In this document: one piece after another, positions 44,869 through 55,532 of the stretch
Numbering within the stretch: the stretch's first letter is position 1
Layout of the letters: every line of letters starts with the position of its first letter
DNA from: Pseudoalteromonas denitrificans DSM 6059
GTDB lineage: Bacteria > Pseudomonadota > Gammaproteobacteria > Enterobacterales > Alteromonadaceae
Direction of reading: 5' to 3'
Length of the DNA: 64,000 bases
Assembly: GCF_900112265.1 (NCBI RefSeq)
Contig: NZ_FOLO01000011.1
Location: 1 to 64,000, forward strand
The notes under the pieces: model-generated
Seen by the model: only the letters and a program-made list of their open reading frames with translations
Database searches by the model: none
What the model was told of the DNA's origin: nothing
Made by a program: the position numbers and the translations under genes

Positions 44869-46278
44869 CTATTTGAGTAATGCAATTTCTTGTTTAATAT
44901 TTTTAATTGATTTACTGAAAGGCTGTAATTTCTCTAATTTAAGGGCTAGAGATTGTTTATATTCTTGACTTTGAATCATACTACTAAAAGGTCCAATAGT
45001 AATAACCCACCAACTTCCCCCATATCTTTTACTCTTATAGATTTTATATGCTTTTAACTCATGATCATCAATAAATTTTTGCAATAAACTTTCTTGACTT
45101 ACACCGATTAACTGCAACATGACTAAAGGGTCTTCTTGTTTAAGAAACCAAGCATTATCATAGTTATTAACATTAATAGCTGAATTCTTTATCTGGCTTT
45201 TGTTTAGCTCGGCTTCATCATTCTTATTTTTTACAATCTGCTCAGCTATTACTAATTTTTGATCATTCTTTTGTTTTGTAGCTACAGGTGTTTCTTTAGT
45301 TAACTCTGAATATTTTTTTTGCTGTTGATGATCTACTTTACTAAATGATTCATCTATAAGGTCAACAGAAACACGCTCAGGCTCTTTTTTAACTTCAACC
45401 GGAACTGCGATATTTTTTGACTTAATTAAACCTTTAGAATTGACAACCTTTTCTTCTTTATTCGATAAACTAACGATATTTTTTTTATTTATTACTGGTT
45501 CATTTATTGTAAGTATTTTTTCACTTGTTTCTCTCAATCTTAACTTTAAAGCATCTTGATCTTTGTCTTGTGATAATTTATTAAACAAGAATGAAAGTAG
45601 TATTGTTATAAGCACAACAAAAAGTAACGAAAGTATCATTAATATATGCTTATTTTTTTTCTTAATCACTGCATTTTTAGTTGGTTCCCAAGCTAATAAT
45701 AATGCTGGATTACCTAATGCTGCATCTACGAACGCCTTAAATACGGGTTCATGCTTATTTGGCAAGTCAACAAAATACATAGACATAAGTGCAATACTTT
45801 CATCATATGATAAAGCTTCAAAGTAAATATTTGCTGATTTTTTAAATGTTACTTTTGAAGTAGATGCAGATAATACATAAAAAGCATTTTCAGTGATTTC
45901 TGAAATATGCTCTATTTCATCAATTAACTCTTCACTTAAAAAGTGTATGTCATCAATAACTAAAACAGTATTTGAACAAACTTGTTGCTCTAATAATTGA
46001 ATATAATTGTCACTTAAGGATTTATGATAATCTATTAGAGGGTTAGTAAATAACTGCTCTAACAACTGTGAAATGACTTGTTGCTCAGTTACACGAGGCG
46101 TTAATTGTAGGTAAACCTTATTAAAATCCAGAAACTTATCAGTGACAAATGACTCTAACAAGTAACTTTTGCCTAATCCAGAACTACCTAATAAACAAAT
46201 GAGTGATTGACCATATTCATATTGTAATTCGATACGGTCAATTAATGACTGTCTACTAGGTAAAATTTGAACTTGCAT
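44869..46278 (-). CDS. damX: Cell-division protein DamX (AAA + SPOR)
   Basis: This 469-residue protein combines an N-terminal AAA-type ATPase domain (Walker A CLLGSSGLGKSYLL near 28-41; Walker B TVLVIDDIHFL), a single membrane helix near 211-231, a charged, Lys/Glu-rich periplasmic linker (about 240-365) and a C-terminal SPOR domain (about 376-460) with YGGSWWVITIGPFSS. SPOR domains bind denuded septal peptidoglycan. The order aroK-aroB-damX-dam is conserved. The linker is unusually acidic-basic mixed and low in complexity. Confidence 0.9.
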   Translation of the reverse strand: MQVQILPSRQSLIDRIELQYEYGQSLICLLGSSGLGKSYLLESFVTDKFLDFNKVYLQLTPRVTEQQVISQLLEQLFTNPLIDYHKSLSDNYIQLLEQQVCSNTVLVIDDIHFLSEELIDEIEHISEITENAFYVLSASTSKVTFKKSANIYFEALSYDESIALMSMYFVDLPNKHEPVFKAFVDAALGNPALLLAWEPTKNAVIKKKNKHILMILSLLFVVLITILLSFLFNKLSQDKDQDALKLRLRETSEKILTINEPVINKKNIVSLSNKEEKVVNSKGLIKSKNIAVPVEVKKEPERVSVDLIDESFSKVDHQQQKKYSELTKETPVATKQKNDQKLVIAEQIVKNKNDEAELNKSQIKNSAINVNNYDNAWFLKQEDPLVMLQLIGVSQESLLQKFIDDHELKAYKIYKSKRYGGSWWVITIGPFSSMIQSQEYKQSLALKLEKLQPFSKSIKNIKQEIALLK

Positions 46279-46287
46279 TAAAAAAGC

Positions 46288-47352
46288 CTAAAAAAGTGCT
46301 TTTAATTGTTGTTCAGTTACATCCGACTCTAAAGCACAACGTCCAAACTCGATTGGCAATATAAATCTAATTGTTCCTTTCAAATTCTTTTTATCTTTTT
46401 TCATATGGCTAATAAAGTCTTTATACGACATTTCATCAGGTGCTGCGATTGGTAAATCAAAAGAAGATAATAATTTAATTACTCTGTTAACATCCGTATC
46501 CAATAAATTCCCTCTCAACTTTGCCAACTTACAGGCCATAACGATACCCGCAGCAACAGCCTCCCCATGAAGCCAAACCCCATAACCCATTTGAGCTTCA
46601 ATCGCATGACCAAATGTATGCCCTAAGTTTAATAACGCTCTTATACCAGATTCTTTTTCATCTAAAGCAACTATATCGGCTTTAATTTGGCAACAACGTT
46701 GAATAATATGCTGTATCGCTGTTTTATTAAGTGACTTTAGTGAATCAACATTATTTTCTATATATAGAAACAATTCTGTATCATAAATTAACCCATACTT
46801 TATCACTTCAGCCATACCCGCTGAAAATTCACGAGACGCTAAAGTCGATAAACTATTAGTATCAATGAATACAGCAGAAGGTTGATAAAAAGCACCTATC
46901 ATATTCTTACCAAGAGGATGATTAACTGCAGTCTTACCGCCTACAGAAGAATCAACTTGAGATAAAAGTGTTGTTGGCACTTGAATAAATGGCACTCCTC
47001 TTTGATAGCATGCAGCAACAAAACCTGTTAAATCACCAATAACACCACCACCTAGAGCGACTAAACACGTGTCTCTACCGCAATTATTTTGCAATAAAAA
47101 TGCATTGATTTTTTCAAACGAGGAAAGTGTTTTAAATTGTTCACCATCGGGTAATATAAAAGTTAAAGGGGATAAATGATTTATCTTAGATTTGAAAGTT
47201 TCGAGATAGAGGGGAGAAATTGTATCATTAGTGACAATAACAGGACGACAATCACCAATAAACTTTTTAAGTTGCAACTCATTGTGCATAACACCTGGTG
47301 CAATAAAAATAGGATAGCTACGCTCACCTAAATTAACATTTAACTCAAGCAT
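46288..47352 (-). CDS. aroB: 3-dehydroquinate synthase
   Basis: This 354-residue enzyme catalyses the second shikimate-pathway step. It has the NAD-binding ALGGGVIGDLTGFVA, the VPTTLLSQVDSSVGGKTAVN substrate loop and NLGHTFGHAIE with metal-binding His residues. It starts 45 bp after aroK and ends 9 bp before damX. Confidence 0.97.
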   Translation of the reverse strand: MLELNVNLGERSYPIFIAPGVMHNELQLKKFIGDCRPVIVTNDTISPLYLETFKSKINHLSPLTFILPDGEQFKTLSSFEKINAFLLQNNCGRDTCLVALGGGVIGDLTGFVAACYQRGVPFIQVPTTLLSQVDSSVGGKTAVNHPLGKNMIGAFYQPSAVFIDTNSLSTLASREFSAGMAEVIKYGLIYDTELFLYIENNVDSLKSLNKTAIQHIIQRCCQIKADIVALDEKESGIRALLNLGHTFGHAIEAQMGYGVWLHGEAVAAGIVMACKLAKLRGNLLDTDVNRVIKLLSSFDLPIAAPDEMSYKDFISHMKKDKKNLKGTIRFILPIEFGRCALESDVTEQQLKALF

Positions 47353-47396
47353 AACGTAGCTCCTGCTAGTACTTTTACTTTATTTTCATTTTAAAA

Positions 47397-47915
47397 TTAA
47401 AAATCAAGTTTTGCTATAATTTGATTTGCAACAACTTTTGCACTTTGCTCATCAGTACGAACTACAAAATCCGATACTTCTTCATAAAGAGGGTTTCGTT
47501 CATCAGCTAAACGCTCTAAAACCTCTTTAGGATCTTCCTTAGTTTGCAACAAAGGACGCTTTTTATCCCGTTGTGTACGTGCAACTTGTTTCTCGATTGG
47601 AGTTTCAAGGTAAACTACAATACCGCGGGCAGAAAGCTTATTGCGCACATCTTTGCTAATTACCGAACCACCACCAGTAGCAAGTACAATACCCTGCATT
47701 TCTGTCAAATCAGAAATAACACCTTCTTCACGACGTCTGAAACCATCTTCACCTTCGATGTCAAATACCCATGCGATTTCAGCACCGGTTCTACGTTCGA
47801 TTTCCTGATCGGAATCGAAAAATTCAAGATGTAATTGGTCTGCCAAATGACGACCAATTGTGCTTTTACCTGCGCCCATTGGGCCCACTAGAAATATATT
47901 ACGTTTTTCAGCCAT
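47397..47915 (-). CDS. aroK: Shikimate kinase I
   Basis: This 172-residue kinase has a P-loop [15 protein letters not shown] near 11-25, the shikimate-binding [12 protein letters not shown] and GGG motif LATGGGSVI, and the lid [14 protein letters not shown]. It phosphorylates shikimate. It heads the aroK-aroB-damX-dam set. Confidence 0.97.
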   Translation of the reverse strand: MAEKRNIFLVGPMGAGKSTIGRHLADQLHLEFFDSDQEIERRTGAEIAWVFDIEGEDGFRRREEGVISDLTEMQGIVLATGGGSVISKDVRNKLSARGIVVYLETPIEKQVARTQRDKKRPLLQTKEDPKEVLERLADERNPLYEEVSDFVVRTDEQSAKVVANQIIAKLDF

Positions 47916-48034
47916 ATCTTTAGTACAAACGAACTCTAATTAAATAATAAAATAACCCCGTCCTACGACATGGCCCCAAAAATTAAGGATGTGATTATCT
48001 CAGTAATTGAATAGGTATATCAAGTTAAATAAAT

Positions 48035-48062
48035 AAAAAAAGACCTGTTAAGGTCTTTTTTT
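48035..48062 (-). terminator. Terminator after pilQ
   Basis: AGACCT and AGGTCT (48041-48046 and 48051-48056) pair around GTTA and are flanked by A6 and T7. The A/T flanks lengthen the stem. It lies 45 bp past the pilQ stop and separates the pil operon from aroK. Confidence 0.88.
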
Positions 48063-48104
48063 ATTTAACAATGCTAAACATAGCACTGAATATCGATTTA
48101 TTAG

Positions 48105-50156
48105 CTAGAGAGAGTTATTTATAATTTTTGGAGTTACAAAAATAAGTAGCTCTTTCTTCTCATTGAATTCACTCGTAGTTCTAAATAAATAGCCTAAATA
48201 AGGTATATCTCCTAATAAAGGAACCTTTTTAGTCGAATTGACAATCTGCTGCTGAAAGATCCCGCCTAATACAACAGTTTGCCCATTATTAACTAAAACT
48301 TGAGTTTCAATTCGTTGAGTATTGATTGCAGTTGCTGGGCCAGTTGGAGTTGAAACAGTATCCCCTCTCGTATCCTGTGTAATAATCAGATCTAATATAA
48401 CCTTATTATCTGGCGTAATGTGTGGTGTCACTTCTAAGCTTAAAACCGCTTTTTTAAAGGTTACAGTTGTAGCACCACTAGAAGCAGCTTGCACATATGG
48501 GATTTCAGTCCCTTGCTCAATGCGTGCTTTTTTCTGATTAGCTGTTGTTATACGTGGACTTGCTATGATCTCTGCTTTATTTTCTTGTTCTAAAGCAGTT
48601 AACTCTAAGTCAATTAATGTTCCATCTGCTAGTTTAGCTATATGCATGCCTATACTGCCCGCAGGATTACTGACAGCTAAGTTTACATTTAAACGCTCAG
48701 CTAAAGGAGGAATAGTGCCATTGGCAACTTTCTCAGCACCAGCAAGTGTACCAGCAATCCCATTGGCATTTTGTTGATCGCTAAACCCCCATTTAATACC
48801 TAAATCCTCTTGCACATTATCAGTTACAGTAACCATACGAGATTCAATCAGCACTTGTTTTACAGGTATGTCTAATACATCAACCATGCGTCGTACACTT
48901 TCAATACTTTTTGCCGTATCTTTTAACAATAAGGTATTAGTTCTTTGATCAACCGCAACGCTACCTCGACTTGACAAAATAGTATTACTGTCTGTTTTAA
49001 GTAAATTTACAAAGTCTTCTGCTTTAGCATAATTAAGCTGAATATACTCACTATATAGTGGCTCCAAATCTTCAACTTGCTGTTTAGCTTTCAATTCTTT
49101 AGCTTCTCTTGCGGCTAACTCCTCCGTCGGAGCCACCATCAAGATACTCCCATCCATACGTTTATCTAAGCCTTTTACTTTCAATACAATATCTAAAGCC
49201 TGATCCCATGGCACACCGTCTAATCTAAGAGTGATGTTTCCTGAAACGGAGTCGCTTGTAACTAAGTTAAAACCATTATAATCTGCGATAATTTGTAACA
49301 CTGAACGTATTGCAATATCTTGAAAATTCAGAGACATTGGCTTGCCTTGATAATCTTTACCACTTCCTAAGAAGCTTTTTTTAGATTCATCTTTCTCAAC
49401 GGTAAGTGTAAAAATATTATCCAATTGCTGATAATTGTAATCAAAACCAGTTGTTGTATCTATAACAATGCGACTATTAGCACCATCTTTAAAAGTCTCT
49501 ATTGTGCTAACAATAGTACCGTAATCAAGTACATCTAATTGATATAATAAATCATCTAAAATATCAGTATTATGAAACTCAACAACAACTTTTCCAGCTT
49601 CCTCTCTTACGTCAATCGCAGCCATATTTTCTTGCATAAATATGAGAACTCTCGCTTCGCCTTTTTCACCTCTTCTAAAATCTACGGCTTGAATTTTATT
49701 TATGTAAGTTTGAGCATCATCTACAATTGAAGCTTCGGCAACATCCTGTGTCGGATTATCTGAAACATGTAAATAAAATAAATTTTTATCAGTTCTCGTT
49801 TGATATATTTTTAGGTAATCTAAAAAGACTGTAACTTTAAAGCCGTCATTTTTAAATTCACTAACAACTTTTTTAACTCCAGCTTTATTAATCAAAACTT
49901 CGCCAAGATTTTCTTCATAATCGGCTTCATCAAAAAATAACTCTATTCTTGCTGGTTCACTAAAAACCTGAATTTTTGGTTCAATATAAATTTCTTCATC
50001 AAAGACAAATTCTATTTCAGTTTCACCTTCTAACAAAGGGTTATAACGAACGTCATACAATAAAGGTACTGCACTTGCTGTTGTTACAAATAGCATAGTA
50101 ACCATGGCAAAAAATACCGATATAAAGCGATTCAGTTTTGTAGTTTTCTTGTGCAT
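48105..50156 (-). CDS. pilQ: Type IV pilus secretin PilQ
   Basis: This 683-residue protein is the outer-membrane ring through which type IV pili pass. After a signal peptide (about residues 1-29, MHKKTTKLNRFISVFFAMVT) come AMIN domains (about 30-260) that bind peptidoglycan, an STN-like domain (about 285-340), N1 domain, and the secretin domain with VLIESRMVTVTDNVQEDLG and ending KVPLLGDIPYLGYLF, ELLIFVTPKII. The start at 50156 is chosen because AAGGG lies 8 bp upstream and a signal peptide follows; a longer frame extends 17 codons into pilP. It is the last gene of pilMNOPQ. Confidence 0.94.
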   Translation of the reverse strand: MHKKTTKLNRFISVFFAMVTMLFVTTASAVPLLYDVRYNPLLEGETEIEFVFDEEIYIEPKIQVFSEPARIELFFDEADYEENLGEVLINKAGVKKVVSEFKNDGFKVTVFLDYLKIYQTRTDKNLFYLHVSDNPTQDVAEASIVDDAQTYINKIQAVDFRRGEKGEARVLIFMQENMAAIDVREEAGKVVVEFHNTDILDDLLYQLDVLDYGTIVSTIETFKDGANSRIVIDTTTGFDYNYQQLDNIFTLTVEKDESKKSFLGSGKDYQGKPMSLNFQDIAIRSVLQIIADYNGFNLVTSDSVSGNITLRLDGVPWDQALDIVLKVKGLDKRMDGSILMVAPTEELAAREAKELKAKQQVEDLEPLYSEYIQLNYAKAEDFVNLLKTDSNTILSSRGSVAVDQRTNTLLLKDTAKSIESVRRMVDVLDIPVKQVLIESRMVTVTDNVQEDLGIKWGFSDQQNANGIAGTLAGAEKVANGTIPPLAERLNVNLAVSNPAGSIGMHIAKLADGTLIDLELTALEQENKAEIIASPRITTANQKKARIEQGTEIPYVQAASSGATTVTFKKAVLSLEVTPHITPDNKVILDLIITQDTRGDTVSTPTGPATAINTQRIETQVLVNNGQTVVLGGIFQQQIVNSTKKVPLLGDIPYLGYLFRTTSEFNEKKELLIFVTPKIINNSL

Positions 50157-50172
50157 ACAAGACCCTTTTTTA

Positions 50173-50703
50173 TTATTCAGATGCATCAGTAGCCTCCACG
50201 ATTTCAACTTTCGTCAGGCGTTCTTTCCAACATCCTGCACCATCTGGTATTAATTCTAATAATTCAATAAAACTGCTATGAACTTGCAATACTTTCCCAT
50301 GATATAGTCCCATAAAATTATCTCGTGTCACTCTATGTAATGTATCATCAGAAGCTGTAATTAAAGCCCAAGTTTCTTTACCTGCCCCTAAGGTTCCTCT
50401 CATCATAATATTATCAAGAGGGTACCTTTCTAAAGGCTCTTTCTTTCGTCTGGGGTCAGGATGAAGGCAGTTTTGTATTTGTAACAATTTATCTTGTATC
50501 ACTTCTGGTTTTGGGGCAACAAATGGACTACGTAAATCAGCAGTACTATAAGCAAAATGCTCGAATTTTTTTATTTCAGGGATAGGTTCAATTCGAGCGA
50601 CAGTACTTGCCTGAACTTTATTGATGAATTCCTGCTGTTCAGTTGTATCATCGAAACAACCGCTTAAACACAATGGTAATACAACATAAAAAAGTTTATT
50701 CAT
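50173..50703 (-). CDS. pilP: Type IV pilus lipoprotein PilP
   Basis: This 176-residue protein has a lipobox (LPLCLSGCFDD, Cys near 16), a disordered stretch, and the C-terminal beta domain of PilP (LDNIMMRGTLGAGKETWALI, DNFMGLYHGKVLQVH). It connects PilNO to PilQ. It shares one base with the end of pilO. Confidence 0.92.
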   Translation of the reverse strand: MNKLFYVVLPLCLSGCFDDTTEQQEFINKVQASTVARIEPIPEIKKFEHFAYSTADLRSPFVAPKPEVIQDKLLQIQNCLHPDPRRKKEPLERYPLDNIMMRGTLGAGKETWALITASDDTLHRVTRDNFMGLYHGKVLQVHSSFIELLELIPDGAGCWKERLTKVEIVEATDASE

Positions 50704-51302
50704 TATTGCACCTCTTTATAGCGATAGGTTTTTGCAATAACACTAAACATTAAACGTCCGGTTCCATCGGGCTTTATACTAAAATCATGTAAGCTTACTA
50801 TTCTAGGAAGTAATGAAACTTTACTCACAAACTCTCCAAACTCATGGTATTGCCCAACAACCTCAATTTTAATAGGTAATTCGGTATAAAACTCTTTTTC
50901 TATTTCAGGCAACCAACCCACTTTATTAAAAATAAGTCCACTTGTTGTTCCCACATATGATAAATCATCCAAGGTTCCTGGAATTTCACTTGAGGTTGGA
51001 AGTCGTTTCAATAACTTTGAAAACTTATCTTCCATTTCAATCATTTGCTGTTTGTAAACTTCTAAATTAGATGCGACGCCATATTTTGCTTTAAATGTAT
51101 TTCTGAGTTCTGTTTCTTTATTTAGAGCACTTTCATAACCACTTACTTCATCAGATACAAATAAGTTATAGGTTAAAAGTGCAACAACAGCAGCAACAAT
51201 AATACTTGCAATGAACTTAACCGCAAGTGGCCAACTTCCTATATTTTCTAGGTCTAACTCATTAAAATCAATATCAGCTATCGCTTTTAAATCAATATTC
51301 AT
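50703..51302 (-). CDS. pilO: Type IV pilus alignment protein PilO
   Basis: This 199-residue bitopic protein has one membrane helix near 28-47, a coiled coil (about 55-95) and a ferredoxin-like domain with LPIKIEVVGQYHEFGEFVSK and LPRIVSLHDF. It dimerises with PilN. The start overlaps pilN by 4 bp. Confidence 0.93.
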   Translation of the reverse strand: MNIDLKAIADIDFNELDLENIGSWPLAVKFIASIIVAAVVALLTYNLFVSDEVSGYESALNKETELRNTFKAKYGVASNLEVYKQQMIEMEDKFSKLLKRLPTSSEIPGTLDDLSYVGTTSGLIFNKVGWLPEIEKEFYTELPIKIEVVGQYHEFGEFVSKVSLLPRIVSLHDFSIKPDGTGRLMFSVIAKTYRYKEVQ

Positions 51303-51865
51303 TGTTTAACCTCACCTATTTTTTCATAAGGTTTTACAGTAAATTGCATATTAAAATCACTTAGCAGCCTTGCTTGTTGTTCACCTGCAATAATGTCTTT
51401 TAAAGTGGCATCTTGAAATAAGTATGAGTTTTCTAAATGACGTAACATTCTTGATAATCTATTATTAGACTCACTTTTACCTATAATTTGAATCGCATTG
51501 TCACGTCGCTCTAATTTTGTTAAATAAACACCTGAAGACACGACTGTTGCTATTTCATCCATAATTTGCGTTCCCAAATTTCGATTACTCTGCAACTCTT
51601 CAATTAACCGCATTCTTTGTTGTAAGTTATCTTTTTTCTTATCTAACTCTTTAATTTGAGCAATTCTCTTGTCAAGTATAGATATCTCAGCAGTTAAAAA
51701 CTGGTTCCTTTTTATTTGACCATCTTTCATTTCACCGTAAACCATACTGATAGCAAAAACAGAACCAAATGAAATTAATGTTACTAAAAAAAGTATAGAT
51801 AAAAATTGTTTCTGTGCTTCTTTTCTTGAGGCTTCGCGCCATGACAGTAGATTTATATGTGGCAT
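51299..51865 (-). CDS. pilN: Type IV pilus alignment protein PilN
   Basis: This 188-residue protein begins PHINLLSWREASRKEAQKQF, the INLLPWRE-type cytoplasmic motif that binds PilM. A membrane helix follows (about 22-42), then a coiled coil and a ferredoxin-like domain. It overlaps pilM by 13 bp. Confidence 0.94.
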   Translation of the reverse strand: MPHINLLSWREASRKEAQKQFLSILFLVTLISFGSVFAISMVYGEMKDGQIKRNQFLTAEISILDKRIAQIKELDKKKDNLQQRMRLIEELQSNRNLGTQIMDEIATVVSSGVYLTKLERRDNAIQIIGKSESNNRLSRMLRHLENSYLFQDATLKDIIAGEQQARLLSDFNMQFTVKPYEKIGEVKQ

Positions 51866-52932
51866 GCAGAAAAACTCCTCAAAGCAAGACCTGATGCAAC
51901 AGCCAGTTGAGCACGGTGCTTATCTAGTAACTCACGATCGAGTTCAGGAGATAGCTCCATCTCAGAAAAAGGGTCTATGATGATTGAATGTATTCCTAAT
52001 TCATCGATTAACAAACGATCTATACCTTGAATCAAAGAAGTGCCACCTGATAATACAATATAGTCTAGTTGCTCATTACCACTGGTTGTCAAAAACATTT
52101 GCACAGCTCTACGTACTTGCTGCAAAAAAGTTGTCTGAAAAGGAGCTAAAACTTCAAAAGTATAGTTTGGAGGTAAATCACCCGTAATCTTAGCTTGTTC
52201 GGCTTCATCAAAACTTTTGTTATAATATGAAACGATTGTTTTAGTATATTGTTCACCACCAAAAACTTGGTCTCTGGTGTAAATTGTTTTTCCTTTTTGT
52301 ACAACGCTAAATAGCGTAGTTGAAGCGCCAACATCAATAAAAGCAATAATTTTTTCTTCGGCATCTTCTGGCAGTGTATTTTTACAAAGAGAAATTGTCC
52401 GACTTAAAGCATAAGATTCAACATCAACAACTTTAGGTTCAAAACCTCCGGCATCTAATGCTCCGGCTCTTGCTTCAACGCTTTCAGTTCTTGCTGCAGA
52501 TAATAATACATTTACTTTTGATGGATCCGCTTCATTAATGTCCAACTTTTCAAAGTCCAAACTAACTTCATCCAAAGGATAAGGAATTAAACTATCAGCT
52601 TCAATTTCAATTTGAGATTCAAGTTCACTATCAGATAATGAAACATCCATAAAAATAACTTTCGTAATAACTGTTTGACCCGAAACAGCTACTGCCGCGT
52701 GAGTTACAGATCTAGGCATTTTTTTACGAATTTTGTTAATCACTCGCCCAACAGACTCAATATCTTGAATTGAGCGTTCAACCATGGCCCCTTTAGGCAT
52801 AGGTTCAATCGCAAATGATTCGAGTCTGTATAACTCATTTTTTTTGCTGAGTAACACAGCTTTGACCGAATGAGATCCGATATCAATCCCGACCATCCAG
52901 GATATTGGTTTCTTAAATAATTGACCTAACAT
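51853..52932 (-). CDS. pilM: Type IV pilus assembly protein PilM
   Basis: This 359-residue cytoplasmic actin-like ATPase has the phosphate-binding VGIDIGSHSVKAVLL near 14-28, a second phosphate motif IAFIDVGASTTLFSV near 199 and the adenosine-side YIVLSGGTSLIQGID. It binds the PilN tail. It is the first gene of the pil operon and is divergent from mrcA with a 131-bp shared control region. Confidence 0.95.
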   Translation of the reverse strand: MLGQLFKKPISWMVGIDIGSHSVKAVLLSKKNELYRLESFAIEPMPKGAMVERSIQDIESVGRVINKIRKKMPRSVTHAAVAVSGQTVITKVIFMDVSLSDSELESQIEIEADSLIPYPLDEVSLDFEKLDINEADPSKVNVLLSAARTESVEARAGALDAGGFEPKVVDVESYALSRTISLCKNTLPEDAEEKIIAFIDVGASTTLFSVVQKGKTIYTRDQVFGGEQYTKTIVSYYNKSFDEAEQAKITGDLPPNYTFEVLAPFQTTFLQQVRRAVQMFLTTSGNEQLDYIVLSGGTSLIQGIDRLLIDELGIHSIIIDPFSEMELSPELDRELLDKHRAQLAVASGLALRSFSACHI

Positions 52933-53063
52933 AACCTAACGCTAACCTTTTTTTATAATTTTAATAAGCTTATAAAATGTTGTTAAAAAATTTTATTCAT
53001 TTATTAATCAATATATACTAGCAGTCTTGCCCCAAAAATGGGAGTTTATTTAGGGAATTTTCA

Positions 53064-55532
53064 GTGACATTGTTAAAAAATATTTTACGTTTCATTATCA
53101 TATCAACGGTTATAGGGCTCTTAACCTTACTAGGACTCTACTATTACGTGAAATCTGACATCCCTAGTGTTGATATTTTAAAAGACGTTCAATTACAAAC
53201 TCCTATGCTTGTTTACACAAAAGACGGCAAACTTATTAATCAATTTGGTGAAAAACGACGCATACCTGTAAAAATTGATGAAATACCTCAGACATTAATC
53301 AATGCATTTTTAGCAACAGAAGATAGTCGTTTTTATGAACATTTTGGTATTGACCCTATTGGTATAATACGTTCTGCAATTGTTTTAATTACGACAGGAC
53401 AAAAAAAGCAAGGCGCCAGTACAATTACAATGCAGCTTGCAAGAAATTTCTTTCTGACACGCGAAAAAGCTTATATTAGAAAAGTTAAAGAAATTTTTAT
53501 AGCCATGCATATAGAGAGCTTACTCTCTAAAGATGAAATTCTGGCTTTATATTTAAATAAAATAGAGCTTGGTAATCGAGCTTTTGGCATAGGTGCAGCA
53601 GCACAAGTTTATTATGGTAAAAGTTTAAATGAACTTTCATTACCTGAAATGGCTATGCTTGCAGGCTTACCTAAAGCCCCTTCAGCACTTAACCCAATTA
53701 GAAATCCAAAACGAGCAAAGTCCAGAAGAAATATTGTTTTAGGTAGATTATTATCTGAAAACCACATAACAGAAAGCCAATATGAAAATGCGATAAAACA
53801 ACCCATTACAGCACGTTTCCATGGTGCTGAAATTGAAATTTCAGCACCATATATTTCTGAAATGGTTCGAGCTGAAATGGTTAAGCGTTATGGTTTAGAA
53901 AATGCGTATAATAATGGTTATCGTGTATATACAAGTATAACATCAGGTTTACAATTAGCAGCCCAGTATGCTGTCACAAATAATTTACAACAATACGATT
54001 TAAGACATGGATATCGTGGACCCAAACTTTATTTGTGGAATTCAGATGAGGAAGAACAATGGCACCCAACTGATATTCTAAAACATTTAAAATCAATAAA
54101 AGAAGTCGCTAACTTAAAAGCTGGTGTTGTTACCGCCGTATTTGAAACGAGTATTCAAGTACTGCTTAAAGATGGTCACTTTGTCACTGTGCAATGGGAT
54201 GGTTTAAAATGGGCAAGACCTTATATCAACGATAATCGCCAAGGGAAGCCACCCAAAACTGCAATAGATATTCTTAATACTGGCGCGCAAATTTGGCTTC
54301 TTGAGCAAGATCAATCACAATATACGCTTAGCCAAATACCTGACGCCTCTGGCGCTTTGGTTTCTCTCAACCCACAAAATGGTGCTATCCTTGCTATTAT
54401 TGGTGGCTACAGCTTTAAATTAAGCCAATATAACAGAGCAGTTCAAGCAAAACGCCAAGTGGGTTCAAATATAAAACCATTTATATACTCTGCAGCTATC
54501 AATAACAATTATACTTTAGCTAGCATCATGAATGATGCAGCGATTCATCAATGGGATAAAAGTCAAGGCATCGCGTGGCGACCTAAAAATAGTCCTGAAA
54601 AGTATGTTGGGCCAATACGCGTTAGACGCGCATTAGCTCAGTCAAAAAATGTTATTTCAGTAAGGTTATTACGTGGTGTTGGTTTAAATAAAACTGCAGA
54701 TTATTTATTAAACTTTGGCTTTAAAGCCCAGGATATACATAGAAATGAAACCCTTGCACTAGGGAGTGCCTCTTTAACACCATTAGAGTTAGCAACAGGA
54801 ATGGCAACCTTTGCCAATGGCGGGCATTTAATTGAACCTTATTTCATTAGTAAAATAGACGATGCTTTCGGCAATGAATTATTTAAAGCAAAACCACTCA
54901 TCGCTTGCCTCACTTGTAATGAGCAAGAAATCAAAGACACTGTTGAATATGCGCCTCGTGTTATTAGCAAACAAAATGCATTTTTAATAGCAAACGCGAT
55001 GACAAGTACTATTTGGGGTGGTGGAAATTGGACTCATAAGACAGGTTGGAACGGTACAGGGTGGCGAGCACAAAAACTCAAACGCAGAGATCTCTCAGGT
55101 AAAACAGGCACTACTAATAATCAGGTTGATACTTGGTTTACAGGGTTCAATCGCAACATACTTACAACCACTTGGGTTGGGTTCGATAACCCAGGTAAAT
55201 CTCTCGGAAAAACAAAAAGCAATAGTAACTTAGGAAAAAACCAAGTCTCAGGCACTGAAGCAGGCGCCAGAACAGCTCAACCAGCTTGGGTGGACTTTAT
55301 GCAATATGCATTAAAAGAACAACCTATTGCTCCAATAGAACAGCCTGAGGGCTTAGTTTCAGTAAGAATAGATTTAAAAACTGGATTATTAAGTCACAAA
55401 ACAGATTATACAAGTCGTTTTGAATACTTTATAAAAAATACAGCTCCTACACAATACATACAAGATAGTGAGCCTGCTATTTTTGAAGACAATAATGAAG
55501 GTAAAGTTGTCGAAGAAGAAGAGCTATTTTAG
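53064..55532 (+). CDS. mrcA: Penicillin-binding protein 1A (class A PBP)
   Basis: This 822-residue bifunctional peptidoglycan synthase starts at GTG with AGGGA 9 bp upstream. It has a membrane anchor (7-29), a GT51 transglycosylase domain with EDSRFYEHFGIDPIG (catalytic Glu), QGASTITMQLARNFFL and ALYLNKIELGNRAFG. An OB-like insert follows, then the transpeptidase domain with the SxxK site VGSNIKPF (near 471), SKN and KTG in SGKTGTTNNQVDTW. It elongates glycan strands and cross-links them in the periplasm. Divergence from pilM is conserved in many gammaproteobacteria. Confidence 0.96.
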   Translation: MTLLKNILRFIIISTVIGLLTLLGLYYYVKSDIPSVDILKDVQLQTPMLVYTKDGKLINQFGEKRRIPVKIDEIPQTLINAFLATEDSRFYEHFGIDPIGIIRSAIVLITTGQKKQGASTITMQLARNFFLTREKAYIRKVKEIFIAMHIESLLSKDEILALYLNKIELGNRAFGIGAAAQVYYGKSLNELSLPEMAMLAGLPKAPSALNPIRNPKRAKSRRNIVLGRLLSENHITESQYENAIKQPITARFHGAEIEISAPYISEMVRAEMVKRYGLENAYNNGYRVYTSITSGLQLAAQYAVTNNLQQYDLRHGYRGPKLYLWNSDEEEQWHPTDILKHLKSIKEVANLKAGVVTAVFETSIQVLLKDGHFVTVQWDGLKWARPYINDNRQGKPPKTAIDILNTGAQIWLLEQDQSQYTLSQIPDASGALVSLNPQNGAILAIIGGYSFKLSQYNRAVQAKRQVGSNIKPFIYSAAINNNYTLASIMNDAAIHQWDKSQGIAWRPKNSPEKYVGPIRVRRALAQSKNVISVRLLRGVGLNKTADYLLNFGFKAQDIHRNETLALGSASLTPLELATGMATFANGGHLIEPYFISKIDDAFGNELFKAKPLIACLTCNEQEIKDTVEYAPRVISKQNAFLIANAMTSTIWGGGNWTHKTGWNGTGWRAQKLKRRDLSGKTGTTNNQVDTWFTGFNRNILTTTWVGFDNPGKSLGKTKSNSNLGKNQVSGTEAGARTAQPAWVDFMQYALKEQPIAPIEQPEGLVSVRIDLKTGLLSHKTDYTSRFEYFIKNTAPTQYIQDSEPAIFEDNNEGKVVEEEELF